From the NCBI GenBank assembly GCA_033439765.1, contig JAULSN010000005.1, forward strand, positions 806,001 to 870,000: a stretch of 64,000 nt of DNA, written 5' to 3'. Below the pieces are notes generated by a model. It was not told the origin of the DNA. It saw only the letters and a program-made list of their open reading frames with translations, and did not search any database. The stretch's first letter is position 1; each line of letters opens with the position of its first letter. The DNA comes from Lasiosphaeria ovina. Its lineage: Eukaryota; Ascomycota; Sordariomycetes; Sordariales; Lasiosphaeriaceae. This document shows, one piece after another, positions 22,233 through 33,075 of the stretch. Both the position numbers and the translations under genes were made by a program.

Positions 22233-23287
22233 CGGCGGCTCGAGGGCTGATCAATTAGTGCCAGCATGTCACGATGCAGCTTGACGCCGGCGGCCCAATA
22301 TTGTCACTAGTCTGTTAAATAGCGCCACGCCGCGGCGTCAGCGCGGCGAGGCCCACACGCAGCACGACTGAACCGAGACAAACAGCCCCAAGCTCAGACG
22401 CAAGTTGGGACCCGGGACCGGAGATGTCAAACCCTCGGGACGCAGAATGCCGAGATAGCCGGTTGTTTGGGGCCAAAGCTAAGACGACACGACCCAAGAC
22501 CCAACCGGCGGACAACAACTCCTCGCCCGACGAGCGTGCTGCTGCCATTGGGTGGAGGCGATGCTGCAGCGTCAACCGCAAGAAGCAGGTTACGTGCATT
22601 GGCCCCGGACATGCCACCGAATTGGAGCCGAGACTGGGCCACCCTCCCCCCCCCCGTTAGCCCTACGGGAACCCACTTGCGAATGCAATAGGGGACCAGG
22701 CCGACCCTGAATGGCCCAAACCCGCGCGCTTGCATGCGAGACTGCCGAATTGTGGAGGTTGCAATCACTCGCCATTCCAAGTCAGGGTCTTGCGCCACTT
22801 CCCTTCCCAATGCGACCTGTCCCATCGTCACTCTGCCATCACGGCCCCATTGTGAGAACACGCCGAGATGGCGCCTGTTCTGATCGTTCTTTGCTGACAT
22901 CAGGCGGTCGTGACAAACAAACAGGCGGGGAAGGAAGCAACCAAAAAGACAAGCAGCTGATATCAGGCCGTGTGACAAACAAACAGGGCGGGCAAGGAAG
23001 CAACCAAAAAAGCAAGCAGCCAAGCGGGCAAACAATTAGACACACAAAAAATAGCAGCATCAAAACTCGCTGATTAGGTAGGTATGTACATACGTTATGT
23101 ACGCAATGTAGGCAATCTGTGCTCCAAGCCGTGTCCAAAGTTCGGGTAATGTTTCCCGTGGTTGCTGGTCCCCCCCCCCCCTCCCCCCCCGCCGAGCCCA
23201 AAATATTACAATGACGCTATTTCTGCGAGCATTAAAAAACGCAAACTATTATCCGACTTCGTGAAAGTTGTTAGACTGGACCTGGGT
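22233..23287. other. Intergenic region, 5' flank of the kinase-like gene
   Basis: It contains the 63-bp tandem duplication listed separately and a C-rich tract at 23170-23190. Overlapping ORFs on both strands are low-complexity or run through the repeat and have no family resemblance. Confidence 0.5.
22900..23025. repeat. Two-copy 63-bp tandem repeat
   Basis: Two copies, 22900-22962 and 22963-23025, share the order TCAGG, GTGACAAACAAACAGG, GGAAGCAACCAAAAA and CAAGCAGC, with a few substitutions. This is a local duplication with no coding evidence. Confidence 0.75.
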
Positions 23288-24692
23288 CTAGGAAGTGAGC
23301 CTCTCGCTCAGGCGAAACTGGACTTTCGGCACGTCCACAATGTTCCATTGTTCTCCCAGCTCGTTGTCGCCGTAGATTCTCGAGCTGCCATCCTGGAGTG
23401 CGCGGGGCAATTTCCAAGCGAGCGTCGGGTTCCTCAGCCACATGCGAACCAAGTAGCGAGAAGGGGCCTCTGGGGCGTCGGCAAAGGCCTCTCTCGAGTG
23501 GAGGACTCCGTGGTTATTGATAAACAGCAGGTCGCCCGGCTCCGCGTCGAGCATGATCTGGCTCTGGCTGGCCATATTTTCGACGACATCAAGAGCCTCT
23601 CGCTGGGCCTGCGAGAGAACAGCCAGACCGGCTGAGCGACGGACGCCAGCCAGTCCCAACAGTGGTTCGCGGGCAAAGTTCATGATAATGCGCCCGCCAT
23701 GGTAGAACAGCAACGGCCGCGTGCTGCACTCGAAAAACGCGCCACGGCTGAGTGAAAAACCGTCAGCAAAATGCAAAGGCATCGACATGCCGTCACTGAG
23801 CCATACCTGTCAAAGGGCCAGATGGGCTGGGCGAGTAACCGAACCACGTCTGGTCGCGATGCCACGAGGTTGTTGAAAATGGTCCACGACGACGACAAGA
23901 TATTTCGTCCGCCTTCAGCAGCACAGACGCGCGTCTGCAGAGCCAAGATGTCGCAGAAGGTATCAGTGTGAAATGTCTGCCGAGTGACTGGTTAGACAGG
24001 GTATGACAGGCAACTGGGATCAGAGGGCAAACGTACTGATGCCCGGGCCGAATATCTGATTGGTCTGTCGCTCTGCGGGGTCTTTGAGAGTTTTGCGTCA
24101 CGAATGTGCACTGAGTGCCCAATGGTCAGATAAATACCTTGGTTGTGCGGGGAGCTGTATTAGGGTGGCACCACTCACTCAACATGTTGCCGTCTTCATC
24201 TTGTCGCCCCCGCTGGGCGCCAATGTAGCTGGAGATGCCCAGGAATACGAGGGTGTTGTCCTCGGGGGAGAAAGCATTGGGGTCGATGCCCCGTACCACG
24301 GCAAACCCCTTGCCACGATGAACATCGATTGCAGCTTTCAGGAGCCGAGGACCGAGTGTCGGGAGTGGAAAAGTGCTCGGAGAGACCTCATTCCCGTACA
24401 GCCCAAGGTCTTCGGAAGCGTGTCAGCAGAAAGCACCTGAGCCGCCTCGGCGGAATGACAACATACCGTTGAAATGTTGCAATGCTGCTCGAACCTCGGA
24501 TACATCGTCATCGTTCAAGGTCAGAACGTAGTCGTGTTCAGAGGCAAAACTTGTCGGTCCCCAGGCGAGATCTCCTCGCATCGGTGCCGGCCATTCTTGG
24601 GGATTGGGAACGCGTGATGGTGTGCTCGTCTTCAGCTGGGGAGCCCCCCAGGCATCCCCCGCACCATTGGGCAGAACTGTTTCCACGCCCAT
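23288..24692 (-). CDS. TauD/TfdA-type Fe(II)/2-oxoglutarate-dependent dioxygenase
   Basis: I assembled five exons on the minus strand: 24692-24467, 24409-24179, 24110-24037, 23976-23807 and 23747-23288. All four introns (57, 68, 60 and 59 nt) have GT-AG ends and phases that fit, giving 386 aa. The product matches fungal TauD-like proteins: GKGFAVVRGIDPNAFSPEDN, FLGISSYIGAQRGRQDEDGN, then FHTDTFCDILAL, which supplies the HxD iron ligands (about residues 180 and 182), and LLFINNHGVLHSREAF with the distal His (about 316), followed by RYLVRMWLRN, whose Arg normally binds 2-oxoglutarate. Such enzymes hydroxylate small substrates such as taurine, sulfonates or betaines; this one's substrate is unknown. 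No signal peptide, so probably cytosolic. An adjacent same-strand Zn2Cys6 gene is a candidate regulator. The Met at 24692 is chosen because it gives the usual short N-terminal extension. Confidence 0.85.
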
Positions 24693-25386
24693 GTCGGACA
24701 AAGGATGCTGGCTGCGCAGAAAAAGGATGTGAGCGTCTTGGTAACGTGGACACAGCAGCGGCTGGCGTTGGAGTTGGAGTTGGAGGTTTAGAAAGGCAGA
24801 AAAAATGTTCGCTGGGTCAAATATCAACGTTCTGGAAGACGTCGGGGATTATATAGGCCGCAGATACTCTATAGATCAGGTCCCCCGAGTTGGGACTAAG
24901 GCAGGGCGATAAGAGTCCCGGTCGTAAGTGTCACCACCCAAATCCCTGCCATCGCCAGAGTGCTACCACATCTAGGAACATTAACAATCAATTTCCCCAA
25001 ACAACGAGTTCCAGATGAGGCTCTTGGTGCCGAATTTGTTCCAATATTGGTTTGGTGGCGCAAAGGGTCCTCCGCGTCGGGTTGAACGACAGGAGGGGTC
25101 TGCTGCAAGACGGCCCAAGCTACCAATAGGCCTTGCCGAATTTAGCCAGCCCCCCATTGTGGTGTGAGCACATGCAATGTGATAAGAGCACCCGCCCTCA
25201 TTGGTGGGTCCCGGATTTCGTGTGGTAATTTGCCCAGGCCAGACTCTGACCGCAGGCGCCATATGAGGGGTTGTGTGTTCAGCTGGCATCCCAAACGAAA
25301 AAGTGCGCCTCCAGAGCGCTTCGGAGAGCGCTTCGAGTAATGCTCCCAGCAAACTCCATTCTAGACACGTGTCAAGTGTCAAGCTG
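24693..25386. other. Intergenic spacer, dioxygenase 5' flank and regulator 3' flank
   Basis: About 0.7 kb between two minus-strand genes. Long ORFs extending into it are read-through of intron or UTR. No further coding exon is supported. Confidence 0.5.
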
Positions 25387-27644
25387 TCAAATCCGCGCAG
25401 GGGCGTGCTCAAGCGTCTCTCGAGGTGTCCAGTCGGGATCAAAAAGTTGGCTGGTGTACCAGTACGGATGGTGGTACGCATGGGTGTGGTTGACCTGTTG
25501 GAACATTGGGGCTGTTTTTGGTCGGGCAAAGTCAGCAGCGTCCAGCCCAGCCCGGTCAAGATGGCGAATACACAACAGTGCTTACCCTTCTTTATCACGT
25601 TATCGCGACAATGCGCCATGAAATTCATCTGCTCGTCATCCAGCCGAGCCATTTTCCGCACCTTCAGGGCGCCCCAATCAAAATCCTTCGAGAACAGCTT
25701 CTGCCCCTTGTAGCAGTAGTGGAAGTGCGCAAGAATGGTCTTGGCCCCCGAATTGGTGGCCCGCACAAGCGACATATCCAAGTATTGGACCTGATCAGCC
25801 AGTCAGAATGGGTTACGAGGCCGACCCTCCAATTCCAAAAGGGAAACATACATCTGATTGCCGCCTTTCGGCAAACTCTTTCTGGAAGAGCATTTGTGTT
25901 TCGTAATTCTTGAGCAAAATAAATGATGTCAAGAACGTGACAAACCAATTTTCTGGGCTGTGGGCGTTGAAGGTGGCTTGAAGCTCTCGAAGTACCTCTT
26001 TGCGGAGAGGAGACAGAATGCGATGAATAATGATAGAAGCTAGCTGGTAGTCAAGGTAGGGTGGGAGGGATTCGGAGTCGTGGAACGGATCCTTGGGGTT
26101 GGCTGCCAAGATGCTGTCGTCCACCCAGCCGTTGTCGGCCCAGCACCGCCACTTGGACTCAAGAAAACGGCACGCCACCCACAGCCTGAGGGTTTTCTGG
26201 AGCATCCTGTTCTGTGCACCGTCATGTCAGCTGTCAGCCTGGGGTGGCGGTGGTGTTTGAACCTACAGGGGTAGGGAAAACAGAGTATCTGTAGGCCGCT
26301 TCAAAGACATCCCAAACAAGTCCGTCCGTATCATCCAAGTACGTATACATGTATTTGGTGGTGCCACGGTCAATGTACTCGGTCATTGCGGTGACTACCG
26401 CATCCGGGTCGGCAATTGCCCAGGGGACGGCGTACATTGGTCGCCCCTTGAGATCTACGTCTGTCGTGTTTAGAGGGGGAAGAAACTCCTTCAGCTCTAC
26501 TTGGAAATTCATTGCGCCGACCTGCCCCAGACGTAGGAACTTTGGCTGGGTGCCAGTCCATTGACGCTCGAGATGGAAGTCGCCATAATTTGGTCCGATC
26601 ATGGGATGTGACTTGTAGAAGTCCATGTAGTTCAGGTCTGTCCGGAACAACGTGCTGTCGGTCACCATGTAGCGGAGACAGGGCAAGCGACTCATTCGCA
26701 CCATCTTGCGCTGGCATGTTATGCAGGGTCCTCGTGGATTTGTTGGGTCAGGGACGCACTGGAGAATGCTTAGCTATGTAGCAAGGGGTATGAGACGAAA
26801 TGTCACCTACTCTGTTCCGCTGCATCCTGCATCTGACGCAAGCATGGACAGATCGAGTCAGGTTGGTATCCATCTTCTTGGCCTCGACATAACGACCCCT
26901 CTTCTTTCTGACCTTGCGGAGAGACGATTCCTCGGTGGACTGCGAATTGTGTCTGCTCGTCCTCGGAGCAATCGGGTGATATCGTTTGTCGATTGAACCT
27001 GTGGTGGCTGAGATTGGTGTTTGAAACGAGGATAGCGACCTGGGTGTAGAGACAAGTGCCCAATCTGTGCCAAGGTCGTCGGACTCTCTCTCTTTCCCTT
27101 TCCCACGAGCGGTGATGTGGCTGCCGTCGTCTGATCCGGTGTGCACAGTGGCTACCGGGACATACGACTCATCACCGTCATCTTCAAGCTGACTGATGTC
27201 GTCCACGGGGAAGTCCTCGCCGGCGGCCTCGGCGTACCCCCACACCGACGCATTGCAGTCGTACCAGAGAGGGTTCAAGAGAATGACTTCGGTGCTTGAA
27301 GAGGACGATGCTACTGCTTCGGCTGGCTCGCTGCTTGAGTTGCTGGGTTCTGGTTCAAAGAGGTCGAGGTCCATGGGGCCAGCGTCATGCGAGACCTCAG
27401 GTTGGGGCCCGGCATCGGGCCCATCTTGTCGAAGTCCGTCTCTCGGTAATTGAGAGAGACTGTGGGTATCAGAGACGGTGGTGTGATGGGTGCGTGCGTT
27501 ATCAGGGGTATCACGCTTCTTGCTCGGTTCGCCAGCTCGCCGGCGCTGCTGGATCAGCTCGTCGACAGTGAGGTTCAGAAGACCAGCGACTCTTTGGATG
27601 TCTTCCAAATCCTTCCCTGAGAATTCCATGGCGGCGTCTGACAT
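25387..27644 (-). CDS. Zn(II)2Cys6 fungal transcription factor-like protein, zinc cluster in mid-protein
   Basis: Five exons: 27644-26811, 26758-26267, 26211-25852, 25790-25586 and 25511-25387. The introns (52, 55, 61 and 74 nt) keep frame and give 671 aa. The first intron falls inside the zinc cluster; splicing restores CVRCRMQRNRC...PCITCQ...PCLR, a CX2CX6C...CX2C...C binuclear cluster at about residues 269-305. Normally the cluster is near the N-terminus. Here an acidic, Ser-rich region (SSEPAEAVASSSS, EDDGDESYV) precedes it, and a helix-rich region without the classic fungal-specific TF domain signature follows (YLDDTDGLVWDVFEAAYRY, LRLWVACRFLESKWRC). Nuclear DNA binding is inferred. Lying 0.7 kb upstream of the dioxygenase on the same strand, it may regulate it. 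The start at 27644 is chosen because upstream in-frame sequence looks non-coding. Confidence 0.82.
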
Positions 27645-30095
27645 TGCGCGGATGCTGGCTGGGTCGAGAAGGATGAATGGGTTGTCGGCGTGACGGCGGT
27701 CGACTTGATATCTAAATGCGGCTCTAGACGATGAGAGGACCCTTCGTGTCTGGCATGCGACGTGACCAGAAAAGTCGCGGGGAAATGCGGCCATGGTGGG
27801 CCAATTAGAGGCCCCCATTGTCCGTGGCACACAGCGAAACCGATCAATAAAACAGCCAGTGATGTTGGCGCAGGTAACCGGCACAGAAAACGGCCATCCC
27901 TGGACGAAGCTGCAGCGTGCAGGCGCCCGAATCAGCGCCCGACCAATTGCGCTGCACGACCCAAAGCCGCCCAACCCGCTGCGACGCAGTGGTGCTTTAG
28001 AGGGTCAATAGCACCTATTCCCGCTCATCGACTTTTCTTGTGGTTGGGGAACACGGTTCACCGGTGCCGGTATTGTACACACGCCCAGACTTAGGTTAGT
28101 CAAATTCAGATTCATCCGATACTCTGTCAACCGAGTGCAATCGACGACCGGATTGGATGCCGTGTTTGGTATCGTGGTTGGGCAGGAAGGCACAGGGGTT
28201 TCAGTTCTTGCATGTCGGACGGGCTGTCGGATGTTGAGGTATTGTAGGGACGAATCTAGTGGCTAATGCGTGTTGATCCAAGCCCCGACGGTGGCAAATT
28301 TCGGTCTTGTAGCGCTCTCGCTCAGCGATCGGGTCATCCAACCAATGCTAGATGGCCCTGCATTGCTGTTAGCAGGTTTCCTCAGCTCGCCAAGTCAGGA
28401 TGGACGGATAGGGACAATTAGATCGCTTCTGTCCCCGCACCATGCCATCCATCCATCAACGGTTCCAAGCATCATTCTGGGGGAGAGTGACGAACAAAAC
28501 AGCGCTATTACCTAGCCGACGAGCCCCGAAGCCACGTTCCACGAATACGTCCAGCTTCCCCCTCGGTTTGCCTGATCAACTGTCGTCTTTTCCCGGACCA
28601 TTCTTGTTTGCGTGGTTCCACCTGTTAGTTCGGGTAACCAACTGGCACACTGGGCGGCCTTCTCGGTTTTTTTGCCGTCGCTTGACAGCCCGAGCGATCG
28701 CCGTCCTCGCCTCATTCTGAAGTCCGACGGTCTGAGATGACTCAACCGGAAATAGGAGGAGTTGAACACCACCAAAATTCTCAACTTCGAGGTGATAGCG
28801 ATAACGGCGTCCGTCTTGGGTCCAGCGGCTGAGGAAGGGAGCGAGGGATTCCAATTTGTCTTGAGCAGTTGAGTGGGAATCTTTCGTTGGGCAAAATGGA
28901 GGTTGAAAGTTCAATCTTTGCTCAGTCGCAACTGCCTTTGGATGGAAACCCCATTTGACAAAGGCATCCGGAGATTTGTGGAGGAAAGTGCCAATGCTAT
29001 CATGGGCATGCGTGCCGTCTATCTTGGGGACTTTGCTTCACCGCAATAAAGGATTGCCTCCCGAACAAGCGCAACACAAGGAAAGGTTGAACGGTAATCG
29101 GGGGGCAGTTGACTGAAGAAATCTTGTACCCACATGCAAGTTATCGTAGACCGGATCAAAATATCTCAGACTCAAATCCGGTCGTACACTCTACGCTGGC
29201 CATAATTAACGGCAGTCGAACATCGCGAAAGTTGCAGCCTGACAACCTGGGCCAGAAGTCCCAGGACCCAGCGCCTCGGAATCCGTGGGGTGCGTCGTCG
29301 TCAATTGACACGCACACGCGTGTTAGGCTCCTGATCGTCGACGGGACCCTGCATTCATCGGAATTCGGATCAAAAAGGTTGGAGAGAAGAATCCAACGAG
29401 GGAACACATCGGCAGCGAGTCGGCCCCTTTGCCTCACCTTTATTGCCACAGGCAATTGAGGCAACTGCTGTCGCACTGTAGCCCACAATACAATATAGGC
29501 GCGCCGCTTCGGGATAGCAAATCTCTGGCTATCGAGGGATCGTTCCCCCATCGTACGATTTTGCCTTTCTTCTCTGTTGATCCAAGGCCACGGGACACCG
29601 CCGAGTCGCATTATGACGTGCGGATGCTTACGGTCGGAATTCTAGATCGGATTGGTTTGGCCCAATCAAGAGCCTAGCCGCAGGCCAAATGCAGGGTCTG
29701 AACAACATAGCCTCTCACCCCCACACGTTGGCCTTGGCCCTAACCGGTGAGGGCTTCATCGTATTGATCCTTCCTGAGTCCCTGACTGCAGCGCAGTTGT
29801 AAAACTACGTCAGTGTTGATATCAAGCTCTCCCTTCCCTCCCCCTTTTTGCCACCACGGAAGAGGCAGATTTGCTCTTTGACAGCCAGACATGCTGGCTG
29901 CATCCTCCATTGTGGTTCGCACCGGACTGAGTTTGCCTTGCGGGAACATGCTGACCCACCAGCCCTGAATCCCTGAATTCAGGAGCCGTATCAGCTGGAC
30001 CCTGAGTAGACCTCAGCTTCGCCAATTAGGCCCAAAACAGCCAATAATGGCCGTCGTCCTCCAGTCTTGGGCCCACGGGGAGGGCTTCTAAGCGT

Positions 30096-30149
30096 GGACG
30101 TGGACGTGGACGTGGACGCGGACGCGGACGCGGACGCGGACGTGGACGC
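30096..30149. repeat. (GGACGY)9 hexanucleotide repeat
   Basis: Nine units of GGACGT or GGACGC in a row. Read on the minus strand they would give Arg-Pro repeats in a 78-codon ORF. I treat it as a minisatellite-like tract, not a gene. Confidence 0.85.
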
Positions 30150-30443
30150 GGGCGGGATGCCCCCATCAATCCCCCGCCATGGACGCTTACCTGCCCCCGT
30201 TTAATTCGGGACTCATCGGTCATGGGAGCTGCGAATGAGAGTATGCTCTGGGTGTCGATCACAGAGAGCTTTTATGCCTCGGTGTTCACCGAAAAGGATC
30301 AGCGCCAGTTTAACCGCTTCACCGGCTAGTCGTCAACTCCTCGAGGGAGCTCGTGATTACCGTATCCGGAAACCAAGCCCACCTCATTGCAATATCGTAC
30401 GATTTCATTGACAGCCAGACCATGGTATCGCCAAGGCCCTGGG

Positions 30444-30450
30444 TATAAAA
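30444..30450 (+). promoter_or_regulatory. TATA box of the short spliced gene
   Basis: TATAAAA lies about 150 bp upstream of the ATG at 30601. A CT-rich tract (CATCTTCTCTTTCTGTTCTT) follows about 35-50 nt before the ATG, and AAA immediately precedes it. Together these make a typical fungal core promoter and leader. Confidence 0.55.
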
Positions 30451-30600
30451 ACAACAGTCCGGAACCTCAAGATAGTGGTTAACCAGACTTGACAGATTCA
30501 GCCCAAATATTCACCTTGGCTTCGATCGACCACAAATAACCCTGTGACCTTACAAAGCTTCATCTTCTCTTTCTGTTCTTCTGTCCACCGTCAGCTTAAA

Positions 30601-30862
30601 ATGTCAAATACACCAAGCTATCAGCCTTGTCAACTCAGCCACCACCGAATCGCTCTTCCAATTTTGGAGATGATGGAGGGGGTGACGGCCGAGATACCAA
30701 GAGGCTCATATACGTCACTGCTGAGGAACAACGGTAAGTGTCTGCTCGCCACTTCTGTTAACTTTCAGGAACATATTCTAACATTCAATAAGAGTTCAGC
30801 TGGTCAGAGGTGAACCGGTCGTCGCCGACAAATTCAAGGGAATTTTGCGACAGTACATATAG
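30601..30862 (+). CDS. Short spliced hypothetical protein (66 aa)
   Basis: The model joins 30601-30733 to 30795-30862 over a 61-nt intron with donor GTAAGT, a TCTAAC branch site and acceptor AATAAGAG. It gives a 66-aa product ending ADKFKGILRQYI. A TATA box, pyrimidine-rich leader and A-rich Kozak context precede the ATG. A second well-formed intron (30867-30935, GTGAGT...CTCAG) starts four bases after the stop and would lie in the 3' UTR. The protein has no signal peptide, membrane segment or motif I recognise. A weaker alternative is that splicing differs and coding continues into the downstream exon. Support comes from gene architecture, not homology. Confidence 0.5.
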
Positions 30863-31842
30863 ATGCGTGAGTGTCTTCTTGAACCATTCTCGCTCTTGAC
30901 TATGGGGACTTATGCTTATCAACTCTATTCCTCAGATTTCTCCATCAAGCAGTACAAGCACAGTCAAGTGTTTGACAGTTCTGCCCGTCGTAGCCTCCAG
31001 GTCCAAAATATGACACCGTGGAGGCTTCAATTTCGTTATTATTATGTGTGTGGCTTTAGGAGGGTCTGGTTTTAACTGGTAGGAAATGATGTGGTTTGAT
31101 TGAAGTTCCCTGTAGCGGTTAGCTTGTTCGATTTTTACTTGAACGAGGCTTGTGGATCACGACTGAGATGACAATATTGAATGAATTTCAATAATTCAAT
31201 CCAAAGTTCCAATTTTAGGCAGGCGTCAATGCTGCTGGGGAAATGAGATGACGACATAAGGCAGACCCTGGTCAGATCGTCAAGTTCTTTTCGGGGTCTG
31301 GGCCAGTGCCCGGGCAAGGCTCATGGGCATTTTGACCACTCACGGCGTCGGACGTGAGCCCCAAAAGAGCCGCCAAGCTTTGGGGCACGGCCCAGCTGAC
31401 AGGTGCGTGTCGCGCGCGATGACATCTTTGTCCCCGTCGGTACGTCATGGATTACAGGCGGTCTCCACTGCCACTCCTCCCCACTTCACTGCTCGCCAAG
31501 TGCCAAACAGATGTGGGATGCCTTTCCAAGGCAAAAAGGGCCACCGCAGAGCCGTCCCGCCATTCCCCCAGGCCCCGGGTTGTAATTTTCCCATAATGCT
31601 GGATGGGGTCTGGCGACGAAATTTGCCGGCTCACAATTTCCGCTCGACAGATTCCAGCCCTCCTTTTCTCTTTTTGGAGTCCGCGGTATAGTAGATATTT
31701 TGTTCCTGTCTCTTTGCTGGACCTTGTCATGTTTGAGACTCTGGAACTCTTTAGGAGCGATTTTGTCGAGCAGGTACCCAGCACAGCAGCAACCCACAGA
31801 ACCCCCATAACCCCTCCTCGCCCGCCTAAAAAAGCCTCGGCC
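30863..31842. other. Intergenic region including probable 3'-UTR intron of the 66-aa gene
   Basis: 30867-30935 looks like an intron in the 3' UTR of the preceding gene. The rest, to the acetyltransferase ATG, has only overlapping short ORFs and presumably that gene's promoter. Confidence 0.4.
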
Positions 31843-32883
31843 ATGTCCATGTCGGTCAGGCTCGCCACGGCGTCGGACCTCGAGGCCATGACGTGGGTGC
31901 TCGTCGGGGCGTCGCCGCTCGACCCCGTGTATCCGTACCGGTTCCCGGACCGGCACCTGTACCCAGCCGAGTTTACCGAGCTGTGCAGGCAAAAGTGCCG
32001 CGAGTACCTGGCCACGAGCGCCGTCGTGGTCTGCGAGATGGCGCCGCCCCACCGCAACCCCTCCGACAAGCAGCAGCTGCGGCGCCTGGTCGCTTTTAGC
32101 GCATGGGATGTACCTGCAAGGCATCGCTCTCGCATGCTGCTGCCGTCTGCCGTCCGAGGTGCGTACGTTCGGTCCGTTGTGCGCGCGCGACCTTCTTGGG
32201 CCTTTCCCCCCAATGCACGCACGCACGCACGCACGACACTGTCGTCCCATCACACCATGCCTGACATTGCGCGCATGCCACCCCTGTTCAGCCTAATGCC
32301 GGCGGACTGACTGAAGACTGACAATGCACCTGCAGAGCCGCTCTCTCGGAGCTCCAACAACCCGGCGATGCCCGTCACATTCGGGCACAGGCGGCGCATG
32401 GACGCGTTCCGCGAGGCGTGCGCGGCCAACAAGGCGGCCTTCTTCGACGGCCGCTACCCGCGCGGCCACGTGTTCCTCAAGATCCTGCTCTGCCACCCGG
32501 ACTACCAGCGCCGCGGCGCCGGCCGCGCCCTAACCTCCTGGGGCGTCGACCTCGCCCGCCACCTCGGCCTCACCACCACCGTCTTCGCCTCCCCCATGGG
32601 CGCCCCGCTGTACCGCAAGCTCGGCTTCCGCCAGATCGGCAACTTCCGCGTCCAGCTTGACGGCGACGACGCCTTCCTCGAGATCCCCGCCCTCGTCCTC
32701 AAGCCCCAGCCCCTGCCGGCGGAAAACGGCGCTGCTGAGAAGGGCTGCGAGGGGGGTGTCTCTGCTTGCGGTGGGCTGCAGATGGCGGCCAGGCACGAGG
32801 CGTTTGAGCAGCCCGCGCGGCGAGAGGTGGGAGTGTTTGCAACGCCTACCGCCAGGACAGTGACAGCGATGGCATGTGTTTAA
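31843..32883 (+). CDS. GNAT-family N-acetyltransferase
   Basis: Two exons, 31843-32158 and 32336-32883, separated by a 177-nt intron (GTGCGT...TGCAG, with a CTGAC branch site and a CGCA repeat inside), encode 287 aa. The N-terminal strand-helix reads MSMSVRLATASDLEAMTWVL, and the second exon carries LLCHPDYQRRGAGRALTSWG, the acetyl-CoA-binding motif A (Q/RxxGxG/A). It is followed by TTTVFASPMGAPLYRKLGF, the usual C-terminal part of fungal GNATs. The last ~50 residues look disordered and lack a motif. It probably transfers acetyl from acetyl-CoA to a small molecule or peptide amine; the substrate cannot be read from sequence. No targeting signal, so cytosolic is likely. Start chosen at the first Met that begins the conserved strand. 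Confidence 0.85.
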
Positions 32884-33075
32884 ATTAGGTTTACCTGTAG
32901 GGGAATTCTTTTCTGTGATATATCTTGGGTACGCACTATTTGGACGGAGGCATAATTTATTATATAGCATACAAGAGCGCGTGTAGTTTAGAGAGTGTGA
33001 ACTAAACGGTCCGGTCGTCTGTTAAATGGATTGGTACATACAAGACTTGATACCTGTCCCCAATTACGGACCTCC

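Larger units (their letters stand above)
27645..30600. other. 3-kb region without a recognisable gene
   Basis: ORFs of 90-150 codons on both strands overlap one another and show no domain or signal. The longest minus-strand ones are 28576-28914 (112 codons) and 29156-29611 (151 codons). Neither extends by plausible splicing. A hexanucleotide repeat lies at 30096-30149. The last 150 bp is the promoter of the short gene at 30601. Confidence 0.45.

Noticed and set aside
22427..23035. 202-codon minus-strand ORF with repeated Cys/Phe/Leu segments
   Set aside because: The repetition comes from the 63-bp tandem duplication. No membrane-protein family resemblance and no start context.
28576..28914. 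112-codon minus-strand ORF in the gene-poor region
   Set aside because: Protein-like composition, but it overlaps competing ORFs and has no motif or splice extension.
29156..29611. 151-codon minus-strand ORF
   Set aside because: No domain, signal peptide or promoter signals. The opposite strand is also open, so it is probably chance.
30026..30262. Arg-Pro repeat protein on the minus strand
   Set aside because: It is the GGACGY hexanucleotide tract translated; no other coding evidence.
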